64,000 nt of DNA from Pezicula radicicola (GCA_003008705.1 PDUO01000115.1:3947-67946); one strand, 5' to 3'. Positions 12,481-23,461 are shown, counted from the stretch's first letter. Notes: generated by a model not told the origin, from the sequence alone. Program-made: numbers and translations.

Positions 12481-13486
12481 GTACTATACTAGGCTAGAAT
12501 AGTCGGAATTAATCTACGATTTCGGAGGGATCGGCGGGTACTAGGGCCACCAGAAATGAAGATATATTAGAAATACGTGATTACAGGCCGACAAAAACAG
12601 AAGATTTCTTAACTCCAGCCCTGAATAATCTCTATGTAGTGGTTTGGTAAAAATTCCTAAAACTTAAAATGCTAATAGTTTAGAAGTAGATCTATTAATA
12701 TTAATAATCTCTATTGTGTCTATCTATAAATAAATATTATATATCTATTACTCTAGTAAGAGCTTCAAAACAAAACGTTGTGCTTAAGAATATGAAAGGC
12801 AGTTAATCTAAATAGGCATATACCTCGAATCTAAAGCTATAGATAGAAGTTTAATTCTTCTCTTTTAAAGTAATACAAACAATCCTTAGAAAAGGCCAAG
12901 TTTTTACCAGTATTATGTGAGGTTTCTGGAGTAATAAAAAAGACCGTGATTTCTGTAAAATAATTTGGATTCTTGGTCATTGCGGTAGGTATCCTTGTGC
13001 AAGTTTGGGGCAGTGGGGTGTTAGTGGAGGTAAGCGCATGTGGGGATGCTGTTGTACTGGATTGCTTACCGAACATGTACTGTATTGGATTGGAATACCT
13101 TGCCTAGATTCCTTGTCAATACTGTGCCTATATTAGAGCATGCTTAGCAATTACCTCATCCCAAAGCCCGCTCATGGCCATCAGAGTATGAACAAGGCTC
13201 TTGTGTTTCCTTGCCTGTTATTATTGGCATCCATCTGCTGATGATACTGACCCCACACTGTCCTGGCGTTTACAGTGGGTTGTGAAACCACGTTCTTTGG
13301 CCGCCCGCATTGGGTATACTTTTCGCCATATGCTCCTGCTTTTGACTCGGCCTGTTTTCCCAACACTTCCCCTGAATATTGGTTTCTATTGTTTGATTGA
13401 TAAAACGACCTACTCCGTCTCATTGTCTTTTCTAGACCGTCAGTCTGACTTTAACCCATACATTCCTAACCAGGGGTGCAAAAAAT
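12481..13486. other. Intergenic, transition out of the repeat block
   Basis: Composition rises from AT-rich to normal. The short frames here have no domain or codon pattern I recognise. The upstream region of the DUF3500 gene must lie in the last few hundred bases; no clear TATA box is visible. Confidence 0.5.
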
Positions 13487-14779
13487 ATGGATAAGATGGA
13501 GGTGACCCAGCAAGTAGCGAGCTTCCGAGACTATATTCCGTCTCCAGACACACTAAGAAGCAAGGACCTTGCTGTATCAGATACCTATCAATGGGCTAAG
13601 TTGCGTTGTGCTGAACCGTTCGTGGCCGGCTGGATGCAGACCTGGGAGAAACTCCTTAACGAGCAGTACAAAGGAATTACTGTGGATGGACGATTGATTC
13701 CAAATCTATACTGTCTCGCGGATGAGGGCGAGGACCCGGGCTCTCCAACGGCGGAGATGGTGAAGGCTGCACAGCACGTGCTCGAGATTGCATCGCCGGA
13801 GGAAAGACGGGCTCTAGCACGGCCAATTGACGCATTGGAATGGCGGTGCTGGTCCAACCCAGAGCTCTATACATATAGGCACGGTGTTCGCCTAGAAGAG
13901 GTGTCGGAAGACGTCGTTATTGCACTGCACGGTCTCATGCGAGCAAGTTTGTCTCCCGCTGGATATGTCAAAGCCAAGGGCTGCATGAAAGTGAATCAAT
14001 TTCTAGGGGAAGTTGTGAATGGCAGAAAGGTTCTTAATGAGCTATCTTACAATTTTGTCATCTTCGGTACGCCTTCTGAAAGAGAGCCATGGGGCTGGCA
14101 GATCTATGGCCATCACTTCTGTTTAAACTGCTTTATAGTTGGGAGGCAGATGGTGGTATCCCCGGTATTCATGGGGGCCGAGCCCAATATTATCGACGAG
14201 GGCCCTGACAAAGGCACCGAGCTCTTTATCGATCAGGAGCAGATGGCCCTGAGGCTGATGCAGTCAATGGATTCGCAAACGCAGAAAAGTGTGCGCGTTT
14301 ATACCCAGTTGAGCGGGTTAGAATATCCAAGCTGGAGATTCCATCGCGCTGATCAACGACACTTGGGCGGTGCTTTTCAGGATAACCGCGTCGTTCCGTA
14401 CGAGGGTTTGAAGGTATCAACATTCTCAGCGGCCCAGCAGGAATGTGTCCGCCAGTTGGTCATTCTGAGCATCAACTACCTTCCAGAAAAGGCCTTGGCG
14501 GTGCGGATGGAAGAGATCTCAGCCCATTGGGGAGAGACATATTTTTGCTGGATTGGCGGCTTTCAAAGAGGAGATGCCTTTTACTACAAAGTTCATTCTC
14601 CTGTGGTGATGGCTGAGTTCGATCACCACACCGGAGTGTTCCTCAATAATAGAGATGCTCTGCCATTCCATATACATACCTTGGTTAGGACGCCAAACGG
14701 CAATGATTACGGAAAGGAGCTCTTTAGGCAGTATCAGCAACGTTCTAGTCATGGGACGACATCTCAGGCGAGGACTTAG
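13487..14779 (+). CDS. DUF3500 domain protein
   Basis: An intact, intronless frame of 430 aa. The central part carries the pattern typical of DUF3500: a W-G-W-Q-I-Y-G-H-H segment around residue 205, then C-F-I-V-G-R-Q-M-V-V-S-P-V-F-M-G-A-E-P and E-G-P..G..L-F. Near the C-terminus come the paired H-H-T-G-V-F-L-N-N and F-H-I-H-T-L-V-R-T-P-N-G-N-D-Y-G. The several conserved His residues suggest a metal or small-molecule site, but the biochemical function of the family is unknown. I see no signal peptide or membrane segment, so it is probably intracellular. The start ATG (context AAAAATATGG) is the first in the frame; a second ATG follows two codons later. It is followed in the same direction, about 740 bp on, by an FAD monooxygenase gene, and both stand out as GC-richer than the surroundings. 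Confidence 0.85.
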   Translation: MDKMEVTQQVASFRDYIPSPDTLRSKDLAVSDTYQWAKLRCAEPFVAGWMQTWEKLLNEQYKGITVDGRLIPNLYCLADEGEDPGSPTAEMVKAAQHVLEIASPEERRALARPIDALEWRCWSNPELYTYRHGVRLEEVSEDVVIALHGLMRASLSPAGYVKAKGCMKVNQFLGEVVNGRKVLNELSYNFVIFGTPSEREPWGWQIYGHHFCLNCFIVGRQMVVSPVFMGAEPNIIDEGPDKGTELFIDQEQMALRLMQSMDSQTQKSVRVYTQLSGLEYPSWRFHRADQRHLGGAFQDNRVVPYEGLKVSTFSAAQQECVRQLVILSINYLPEKALAVRMEEISAHWGETYFCWIGGFQRGDAFYYKVHSPVVMAEFDHHTGVFLNNRDALPFHIHTLVRTPNGNDYGKELFRQYQQRSSHGTTSQART

Positions 14780-15521
14780 TGCACTGCGCTGCAGAGCATT
14801 GCATTGGTTATGTATATCTGGCTTGGGTGAGGTGGACTTCAGAGTACGAAGGAGGGGTTGGTCGCTTAAGACTTCTTATTTTATTTTCGCCTCGGACAAA
14901 TATTGTAGCAAACTGTTCTTTTTTTTTTAGCTGGATTATAAAACATTTTCTCTATTTTCTGCTCTAGTGAAAATATTGCGCATCGGAAGAATGGTGCAAT
15001 GCTAAAAAAAAAATTTCCATGGTAGAGAAAATAGACGGGTGATACTCATTAGTCGGTACCCTCTGCCACCATGTTATCCATGCAGTAGACGCGTCGTACT
15101 CTACACACCAAGATTTGTGGAGTGACTACTGCGGGGAATTTTAAGTGTTCCTGCATAGCTTGACCCTGGCCTGGGGCCCCATGGGGCTCTCGTTCCGTAT
15201 ACTTTACTGATGGTGGGGACGCAATGGGATTGGTTGAAGGGCAGTGTCTTTCTCTCAATGCCGATTCCACGTCTACCTCTCTACCTCCACCTCATCAATC
15301 AATGGCACAATAAGAAGACGCTGCTGCACAACAAATCTACCTACTACAGTAATGTCCACTCTCATCCAAATCCCCTCTACGGTAATGGTATTTATTTTAA
15401 CTTATCTATACCCTGTCTGCGCTCGATAGACACGACCTCAATTACCACCGCATGCTTCCGGCATTGACGCGACATCAGATTTCCATGATCTACAAGACTT
15501 GATATAAGCTGGAAGAACAAT
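14780..15521. other. Intergenic between DUF3500 and monooxygenase genes
   Basis: It contains a T9-10 run near 14920-14929 and an A10 run at 15005, which may mark the 3' end of the DUF3500 transcript. The 15230-15480 part is pyrimidine-rich and is likely promoter and leader of the next gene. I see no gene here. Confidence 0.5.
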
Positions 15522-17391
15522 ATGGCTTCCACTGCAAGCCACCTCAGAAATCCCCTGCCGAATGACAAGTAAGAGTCCCATATCTTTATTCTCGGCCGTC
15601 AAGCTATACTAATGAGTTCTGCCCAGCAATGATACTATGCACGAAATCGAGACTGATGTGCTGGTTGTGGGAGCCGGAGCGTCTGGTCTCGCGCTCTCCA
15701 TCCTGCTCGGCGAGCTTGGTGTGCGAGCCCTCACCATCGCACGGCATAGCGGCACCGCCCCAGCCCCACGTGCGCACATCACAAACCAGCGGACCATGGA
15801 AATTTTCCGTAGTATGGGCATCGAGGACCGGGTGCTGGCAGTATCGGTATCCCTAAAAGACCTCGGGAGCAGCATCATAGCCACCAGTCTCACCAGCATG
15901 GAGATCGGCCGGTACAGCGCATATGGGGCCGGCGACCACCAGCTCACGGACTTCGCGCGGTCTAGTCCGTGCGCGATGCAGAGTACGCCACAGAATTTCC
16001 TCGAGCCAGCGTTGCTAGTGCGAGCGCGACAGAAGGGGGCCGATGTACGCTTCTACCACGACCTGGTACATATCGAGCAGTCGACCGACGGTGTCCTCGC
16101 TCGCGTGCGGGAGCGGACAACGCAGACTGAGTACCGGGTGCGTGCTCGGTATGCCGTGGGCTGTGATGGGGCCCGCTCGGCCGTGGCCAAGCACATCGGC
16201 TTCGGGTTCGAGGGCAAGCCGGGACTCATGTCGATGCAGTCGTTTTGGCTGGAGGTCGACCTCTCTCGCTACACCGCGCATCGTCTGGCGTGTATCTACT
16301 GGCTGCTGCAGCCGGGCAACGAGTACTGGGTCGGCTCGGGCACTTGTATCTGTGTGCGCCCGTTCAACGAATGGACGCTGAACCGGCAGTACGACCCTGC
16401 CGCCGGCGAACCAGACACGTCGGAGGAGGCCATCATCGCCCACGCCCGCAAGACATTGGGCTTGGATGACTCGCTGCCCATCCACGTCAAGCATGTCACC
16501 AAATGGGAGGTCAACCATGTGGTAGCCACCGAGTATCGGTTGGGGAGAGTCTTCTTGGCCGGCGACGCGGCCCATCGCCATCCGCCCGCCGGCGGGCTTG
16601 GGACCAACACGTCGGTGCAGGACGCATACAGCCTTGCCTGGCGGCTGTCGCTGGTCCTGAAAGGCCAAGCCGGTGATGGGCTGCTCGACAGCTACTCGCA
16701 AGAGCGGCAACCCATCGGCAAGCAGGTGGTCGACCATGCCATCACGACGCTCTACGAGATGACACAGCTCGCCGGCGTGCTGGGCTTCCAGCGAGGACAG
16801 TCGCAAGAGGCCGGCTTGGCCTCCTTGGACCGACTCTTTTCTGATGCGCCTGGGGAGGAGGCACGCCGTGCGAAGCTCGCCGAGCAGGTCGCCCTGGGGA
16901 ACCGCCGCTCGAATGCCATTGGCCTGCACATGGGCCAGCGCTACAAGGCATCCAATGCGATCGTCGACGATGGGACGTCCTTTCCACCCCATCAGCGCGA
17001 CCCCGTACTTTACTACGAGCCGACGACGCACCCTGGTGCCCATCTGCCGCACGCTTGGGTGGAGCACGCGGGGACCTACATATCGACCTTGGATATCGTT
17101 AAACACGGGAGCTTCGGTCTGATCGTGGGCATCGGCGGTGCGCCCTGGGTTTCGGCCGCCGCCAAAGCGAGCCAGCGGCTAAAATTCGAGCTGCCCGTCT
17201 ATGCCGTCGGCTATCGCTGTCTTTATGATGATGTGTTAGGTGAGTGGACGGCACGCCGCGAGATTGGGGACCGTGGCGCCCTTCTGATTAGGCCCGACCG
17301 CTATATTGCTTGGCGCAGTGCTGATCGCCCTTTAAATCCTAATGAAGTCTTATATACAGCCCTGCTCTCTGTCCTCTCCCGGATAGCCTAG
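15522..17391 (+). CDS. FAD-dependent aromatic monooxygenase (PheA/TfdB-like)
   Basis: Exons 15522-15568 and 15627-17391; predicted 603 aa. The intron (58 nt) begins GTAAGA, has TACTAAT as branch site and ends CCCAG; the phases join exactly. It is a class A flavoprotein hydroxylase that would add one oxygen atom to a phenol-type ring using NAD(P)H. The FAD site is V-L-V-V-G-A-G-A-S-G about residues 24-33; the D-G motif (V-G-C-D-G-A-R-S) is near 193; the G-D motif (F-L-A-G-D-A-A-H-R-H-P-P-A-G-G-L-G) is near 325. The C-terminal 130 residues match the thioredoxin-like dimerisation domain (L-L-I-R-P-D-R-Y-I-A-W-R-S). Length is normal for the family. The gene is strikingly GC-rich until about 17200 and then drifts to AT. 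A start at 15637 inside exon 2 would give 584 aa. The substrate cannot be read from sequence. Confidence 0.9.
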
Positions 17392-17530
17392 TATTAAGGT
17401 GTAAAATAGCTATATATATATATATATAATAAAATAGGAATTTAGTAGTACTATTCTAAGGCTTTATAATATTATTAAACTAAGAAATAGTTAGGTAATT
17501 TTAATTTTACTTCTTAGGCCTAAGAAGTGT
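17392..17530. repeat. AT-rich patch with (TA)n and a perfect 20-bp palindrome
   Basis: Directly after the monooxygenase stop the sequence becomes AT-rich, with a TA dinucleotide run at 17411-17428. The bases 17509-17528 form a perfect palindrome: the half ACTTCTTAGG is followed by its reverse complement with no spacer. It could act as a bidirectional terminator or hairpin or be a transposon-end relic. Confidence 0.6.
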
Positions 17531-18693
17531 TACTGCCCCATTTCATCAAATATAAAATCTCGCGTAGCAATAGGGGTTCGGATAGTGGTCAGGACAGGGG
17601 CTCGGATATATATCCTCATCAGGATCTTCGGCTCATAGGCGGTGAGAATTAGGGGTTCTCTCGACTCCTGTCATGTTGACATGTTCGAACATCGACAGGA
17701 GGCTCATGAGTTAGGTTTCGTGCTGATGTTGCGTGAAGTTCTGATTCCGATATTGCATCACCTTGTTGTTTGTCGCAGTCGGTGATAAGGATTTTGGTCT
17801 TCGATGTAATCTTAGCTTTCAACACTGTGCAATCGCCCTCCAGCATTCCATTCATCATCCAAACGAAATAACGTCGCAGATGTGAATTAAAGGACTTAAT
17901 AGTAGCATTAGTAGGAAGCGGGAAAGGGTGAAGGTTTCTGCAGTATCTGCATCTGCATCTGTATCTGTATCTGCCTCGGCCAAAGATGTAGACGGCGGGA
18001 CACATTCGTGAAAGTGTACCTTATCCTCTCAGAGGGTCATGCTTTTTTGGACTATCAGCAATCAGCATTTTATTCTTAGGGATATTGTGGCATGAAGCCT
18101 TTCAAGGTTGCAAACAGTATGAAGTATCTGTGAAGGCTACAGACTTTAGCAGTTGACACAGAGACATTTGTTGTCTGCAGGGATGATTTTACCTTTCTTG
18201 CTCTCCGATCCTTCAAACAAAACAACACTCTGGAAGCTGATCAGTCTGGTGTTCGTATCACTGCTCGTACTCCAGTTTGTACCTGCCAACCACAAACTAC
18301 TCCTTTTCCGCCGCGTGAAAGAAACAAGTAAGATGCCGTTGGTGTGCACGTGGGGCATTTCCATGCTTCAATACTCATAGGAATGTTGCGTAAGTATTGT
18401 ACCTTTCTTATGCCTCTTTGTCTGAGCTGTCTGCTATGACCGCCCTTAGGAGAGTCAACCTTAGGCAAATATGTGCTATCAAGATCAAGTGGAAGGAGAT
18501 GCTCGTCTAATTTGTACTCGATAAGAGGAATAAATCTTGTGTGGTTGAAGGACAACGAAGGTGTGCGAGTGGGGAAATGTGTCTCTGTTGTAAATGGCAA
18601 TTCCTCGACATTGGAAGATAGATAGTATCGTGTCATTTTCGAACAATTGGCTTCAGCAGATTTATCTAAAAGAACTCAAATATTAGCAACGAT
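17531..18693. other. Gene-poor stretch
   Basis: It contains two near copies of GGGTTCGGATA / GGGCTCGGATA (17574-17612) and a short hexanucleotide run of the type CTGCAT/CTGTAT (17938-17975), which alone creates Arg/Tyr/Cys-rich shadow frames. A minus-strand open stretch at 18241-18636 (131 codons) looks moderately protein-like and could be a downstream exon of the decayed gene that follows, but I could not join them. Confidence 0.4.
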
Positions 18694-19405
18694 TCATAAA
18701 AGGCAACGATAGCTTTGAAGTAAGGGTGGATTGCATAAAGAGCCCGAGATACGGTTCGAGATCTGAAATTTTTCGTATGGCCAGCGGAAGCTGGAAATGA
18801 CGGGCGTAAAAGTCATGGAAGAATGTCTTTCTGTTGATGGGGATCTTGGTATAAATGCTACTTTTCCGTGGGGACTCCACTTGATTGAAGGGTGGTTCTC
18901 TGTGTTTTCTACGAATTTAGTTTCATTGTACTGGTCAATGAAAACCTCGATTATTTCCATCATCGCTGCAGCTTGCTTAAGCTCTGATATCACTTCGTGC
19001 AGCACAACGGAGAAATTTTCATCACTGCGAAGTTTCCGCCTTTTACACGATATATTTAAGTCTTTGCTTATCCTCAAGGCCTCAGATCTATTGACTACCA
19101 AAAGACTGGAAGGACGTCACCGCTGCTCCGTGAATGTATGTAATATTGATTTCATGAAAGATTCATCTATGATCTTCTTCGAGGCAGCCTAGAATCTCCC
19201 ACAAGGAAGCTTGGAGACCAAATGCCTCCACAGGGCCACAATCCCTTCATCCAGCTCATCGTGGATACTCTGCTGACTTTGACATTGTCCTCCAGAGTGA
19301 ACTCGGGTCTGTCTCACAGCATTGGGCGTATCTTCGCGCAACACCCTCCGTCCACACCATGGCCCGGCCTCCGTCCGAACGGGCCATGCAACTATAACTC
19401 AATGG
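18694..19405 (-). pseudogene. Decayed gene of unknown function
   Basis: On the minus strand one frame stays protein-like from about 19405 down to 18694, with only two in-frame stops: TAG at 19191-19189 and TGA at 19119-19117. The distal 135 codons are open. The translated sequence is hydrophilic and looks alpha-helical, for example H-D-E-L-D-E-G-I-V-A-L-W-R-H-L-V and S-E-L-K-Q-A-A-A-M-M-E-I-I-E-V-F. I do not recognise the family; the helical content would fit the N-terminal region of a fungal regulatory or signalling protein, which is only an impression. Because the frame survives across both stops, recent inactivation is more likely than chance. An alternative is an unseen intron removing a stop. 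Confidence 0.4.
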
Positions 19406-20350
19406 GATCAAGTATCAGCAAAGGATAATGGAGGGACGTAAAGAAGCTTTTATGAGGAATATCGAAGGGATGCTCCGAATCTGCATTGTGAGCATGGAGA
19501 ATTACAATTAACGCTGGGATTGAGATAAAGATATAGTGCGTACTTTGGGCTATAAATGATGGCATTGAAACTAACGGGCTTCGCAGATCTTACCTATTCA
19601 ATGTCGATGACACCAAGTAGGCAGAGATTTGATTTGTACAATTACACAGCACCAGGGGCTAGCCAATCCTAGTTGCAGCATCTCGTCTTCTCACCACCAC
19701 ATCTGGTAGATGAGTGAAGGCAAAATGAAAGGGAGATGAATGGAGATGCAATCCACCGCTTCTAGTCTTTTAGTTGACTTTGAGGACCCTCCAAAGAATA
19801 ACTAGCGCCCAAATATCCCGAATATCGACTTGTCACACAAATTTCTTACTCCTTAGCACTACATTAGTTTTAAATATCGCCGAGACAAACACAGCACTAC
19901 TTTCTTCTCCAAACAGGCTTGTCTCATTTGTTCCGGCATGGCCACTCGGTCTATAGAGTAACTTCCGATCTATATTCCTAAGATTTCATAGTTATGGGAA
20001 TATTTGTAACCATCTCAGACTAAAAATCGTCAAGGAAGAGCTAAACTAACAATTACGAGGACAGTACTTTTCGAAAACACAGCTCAACACTTTTCTTTGC
20101 TTCGCGACTAAGAACTTTGCTACGGAGCAACTGGCTCTCGAATATGTTTGATACAGAGCAGAACGAAGCTACTGCTGCTGGGTCTCTTCCGGTGCGAGGA
20201 AATGAGCCGCAAGTTTTCACCGCTCAACTCAAGGAAAAGGAGAGCAGCAAAGGGCTGCATCAGCTGGGCAATACATGGAGAGAGAAACATAGGAGATCTA
20301 GAGAAGAGGTTTTATAAGCAGGATAGGCAATAGTACATTTATTGAGGAAG

Positions 20351-20455
20351 GAGGAGAACAAGAATCTGGCAAGCGATCCATAGGGATGGAAGCATTGAGC
20401 TAGCGATCCTCGCAAGCTCGTGATCCATACAATACTCCTTCAAGCAATCACCACA
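20351..20455. repeat. Degenerate direct repeat, copy 1 (about 105 bp)
   Basis: Shares with 20777-20887 blocks such as GGAGAA.AACAA, ATGGATGGAA or GGGATGGAA, AACGATCCTC / AGCGATCCTC, GATCCATACAATAC and CAATC.CCACA, in the same order and spacing. The copies are clearly diverged, with many transitions. Confidence 0.75.
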
Positions 20456-20776
20456 GCATAGCCAATGATAGAGAGGGGAGGATCCAATTCTCAATTCGCC
20501 ACGTGCAACTCTTCAACCCTCCTTTGGAGTTAGTTTAGGCAGCTTTGAGCAAAGCTGCTGTTCATGAGTGTTTGTTATCGCGAGAACAGGGGGACATGAG
20601 ATCACAGACCTTCCCAAGGGGCTACTCGCAATCCATACAGTAACTTAACAGCTATTAAGATGATTGAGGAAGGGAAGTTATGCTTGGATCTGCTTTAAAT
20701 GGAGCAGAGCTAAGCTTGCTACTGTTTGTAAGCATCTCCTAATATGAAGGCATAAGGATCTGGCAAGTGTATGGAC

Positions 20777-20887
20777 GGAGGGAGAAGAACAAATATCTAC
20801 TAAACGATCAATATGGATGGAAACATCAAGTCAACGATCCTCACAAGCTTGCGATCCATACAATACGTCTTGTGGCAATCGCCACAT
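20777..20887. repeat. Degenerate direct repeat, copy 2 (about 110 bp)
   Basis: Partner of 20351-20455, about 430 bp downstream and in the same direction. It may be the arms of a worn mobile element, but I see no coding relic between the copies. Confidence 0.75.
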
Positions 20888-22393
20888 ACATGGTGGTGCT
20901 GTGCCCTTCTTCATCTGTCACTATTTCCCCCAACATGTTTTAGAGAAGGTCAATGTTAGGGTAGCAACTCTGTTGTATTCTGTGCAGAGCTAAGAGCTCT
21001 ATTGAAAGTCGATTTACAAGCCTGTACTACAAGAGATTGCTATTACAAAGAGGCAAAGTAAGGATAGCTGGAGGCCTATCCTGGAATATACTTCACTGTT
21101 CAACAATGACCGCGCCGCTAAATAACACCCCATGTCGTTCTTCTAACAATTCCACGAAGGGTTTGACAACGCCACCTCAACAGCGACAAATTTCCACTAA
21201 ATCTGCATGTGATACTTTCTTAGCAAAAGATTATGAACTGAGAAATATATATGAGCTTCTTTTTCAATACATCTCCTATCTATAGTATCTTCCATTATCC
21301 CACTTTTAACTCGAAGCCTTGGATTTACATTTTTGCTCTTTTTCTAGTTATAATATTCCGGAAGAAAGTGCCAGTCCAGAGGAGTGTGCAAGGAAATAAG
21401 CGTCCTTTAGGATCGCAGCCACAACTTGCAAAACAGATCCTGTAAGTCGAGAGATATTCGATCCAAATTCTGCGACCAGATTTATTTTCTCTCGTTTCGT
21501 ACAACACATCTAAAAGATAAAATTGCTTTTAAAACCTGACTTTGACTTCAATATCAGCTGACTCTGAGTTTGACCTCGAGCATGCGAAAGCTTCTCGTGC
21601 TTCGGTCGTTTTATTGTTCGGTAATATGGTTTCCGAGGCGAGTAAGTTGGTTCGGAATGAAAAACCAGTGAGATCTATGACGCTTATTTTGTAGGCGAGT
21701 AGCTTCTGCAAACTTGGTAGATGCTAGGGTTCGTGATTGCGGTTTGGGAGTTTGAATGAAACTGGGAAGTTACCAACTTACTTAAAATGTACATCTAGAT
21801 ACACGGCAGGAATTCTAAAGTGGGGTTTTGTAGCATAGTGGATGGCATCTAGGTAGGTTATCTTCAAGCTGGAAGACTGGTGAAGTAATGATATTTATGA
21901 TTAGTAAAAATAGAGGATTGGAATAAAATTGTAGGCATAAATCTCACAGACACGAGAATCATGGTAAATAGTTTGAACTCCCAAAACGCCATTCTAATTA
22001 TTATTCTATAACATCTTCTCTTTCTAACCCCATTTTAAACACCATCGCCTATATCTACGTCTATAATACGCCTCCAGACATCCCATCTCCTATATACAAT
22101 TTTCTTCCATTCTTTCCCCAACCCCTACCCCATTCCTATTCCCACAATGTAACAAACTTTTAAATCAAGCGAATGACTAGCCAAGAACAATACCAGCGCC
22201 AACACCCTATCTACTGTGTTCTGTCTCCCGAGTCGTCAACATAAAGTCATCAAATCTAAATCCCACTCTGACCAAAATCCAAAACACCTTGCTCGCTCGC
22301 TAAAACAAAGTGCAATGCCTGCAGCATCTCCGTTCTCTTGAGCCTAGCTCCAAAACCAAAAGCCACCAAAACAAGTAACCAAACTCCAAAGTC

Positions 22394-23461
22394 TTACTCA
22401 GGATAAAACTCCATAAGTACATACCACTGCAAGAAACTACCGATCAGAAATGCCCACCTCCCAACAAAAGCAGCCAAACCACTTGCAAACTTGTCACCGG
22501 GCAGAAGTAACATCAAACTACCAGTAAGCACAAATCCAAATGCACCAACGGCACTCCAGAAGTACACATGCCAGTTGACATCGAAAATCTTCGGTTTCCA
22601 CCATTTCTCCTGCATTAGAACCATGAGGACGAGGCCGGCTGTGAAGAAGCATAGACCGCCGAGGAGTGTAGGCAGGAAGATGAGGATCTGGGAAAGACTT
22701 TGGTGTTTTGGGTCGATAAGGCCGGGGTAGGAGGAGATGTTGGAGATGGTGAAGATTGCTGCTCCGAGGAGTTGGATTAGACCTGCTTGGAAGGCTGGGT
22801 TGGGCATGTAGATTGTCTTGAGTTCAATGAGTGTTGGCCACCAGACGAATGCTGAGCTTCCTAATAGTGCTGGCTTGTAACTTGCAGTTGCCTGCAGTCC
22901 TTCCTCGAGCTTTCGCGCATCTGCCTTTTCGTCTGGGGTGAGATCTCCGCGGTCGACGTTGAAAGCACCGACGAGTCCTAGACAGATACCAAAGAGAAAG
23001 GTGGTCGCTGCTATTGTGAGGGTTGTTGGTACTGCAATTGTTTTCTCTCCATTGAAGTTCGTGTTTGGAGCAACGATGGGGAGGAAGCCGAAGAAGGAAT
23101 TGATTAACCAGGTTGCGTTGGTAAAGAAGAAGATCACAGCAACCTGCCAGCTGATGTCTTTATATGGAAATACGGTACACATTCGTCTAAGTCTGTTGAA
23201 AGGTCCAGAATACTCAAGTTGTGTGATCGCAGGTTCTGGGTCGATATTAACCTCATATGAGGTGACAGATAAGCGATCTTCGTTGCATTTCTGCTTATAT
23301 GTTGCGTAATCCAGTGGGGAGAACTGTCTTGCTCGCTTGGTACCGTTTCCCTCCCTTTCCTGAAGAGTGGGTAATTGTGGTCGAATTCCATTTTGGCCAT
23401 AACTCGGATTGTAGACAGTTGCTCGCAGATAAGTAGTCCGAAGAGGAGCTGAAATGTTCAT
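22394..23461 (-). CDS. Multi-pass integral membrane protein of unknown function
   Basis: An intact 355-aa frame without introns. The first 110 residues are polar and probably cytosolic (K-R-A-R-Q-F-S-P-L-D-Y-A-T-Y). About eight hydrophobic segments follow, near residues 105-130, 142-165, 198-215, 222-245, 260-285 and 295-350. Conserved-looking features include F-P-Y-K-D-I-S-W-Q at the first membrane segment, V-D-R-G-D-L-T-P-D-E-K-A in a loop, and W-W-P at about 208. It resembles a family of uncharacterised fungal integral membrane proteins; I know of no assigned substrate. No signal peptide. The start is the first ATG of the open frame; the upstream sequence is ordinary and supplies no further in-frame exon that I can see. 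Confidence 0.8.
   Translation of the reverse strand: MNISAPLRTTYLRATVYNPSYGQNGIRPQLPTLQEREGNGTKRARQFSPLDYATYKQKCNEDRLSVTSYEVNIDPEPAITQLEYSGPFNRLRRMCTVFPYKDISWQVAVIFFFTNATWLINSFFGFLPIVAPNTNFNGEKTIAVPTTLTIAATTFLFGICLGLVGAFNVDRGDLTPDEKADARKLEEGLQATASYKPALLGSSAFVWWPTLIELKTIYMPNPAFQAGLIQLLGAAIFTISNISSYPGLIDPKHQSLSQILIFLPTLLGGLCFFTAGLVLMVLMQEKWWKPKIFDVNWHVYFWSAVGAFGFVLTGSLMLLLPGDKFASGLAAFVGRWAFLIGSFLQWYVLMEFYPE

Larger units (their letters stand above)
19406..22393. other. Gene-poor stretch with degenerate repeats
   Basis: Short frames only, none with recognisable domains. It contains the direct repeat pair at 20351 and 20777. The part 22000-22390 is C- and A-rich and lies downstream of the minus-strand gene ending at 22394, so it probably includes that gene's 3' untranslated region. 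Confidence 0.5.

Noticed and set aside
16015..17106. 363-codon minus-strand frame
   Set aside because: It is antisense to the FAD monooxygenase in GC-rich sequence, where stops are rare; it shows no domain.
17649..18005. Arg/Tyr/Cys-rich minus frame
   Set aside because: It is produced by the CTGCAT/CTGTAT hexanucleotide run.
18747..18760. GGTTCGAGATC as a tRNA B box
   Set aside because: No A box, acceptor stem or anticodon arm can be built around it. Other GGTTCGA-like sites in the window fail in the same way.
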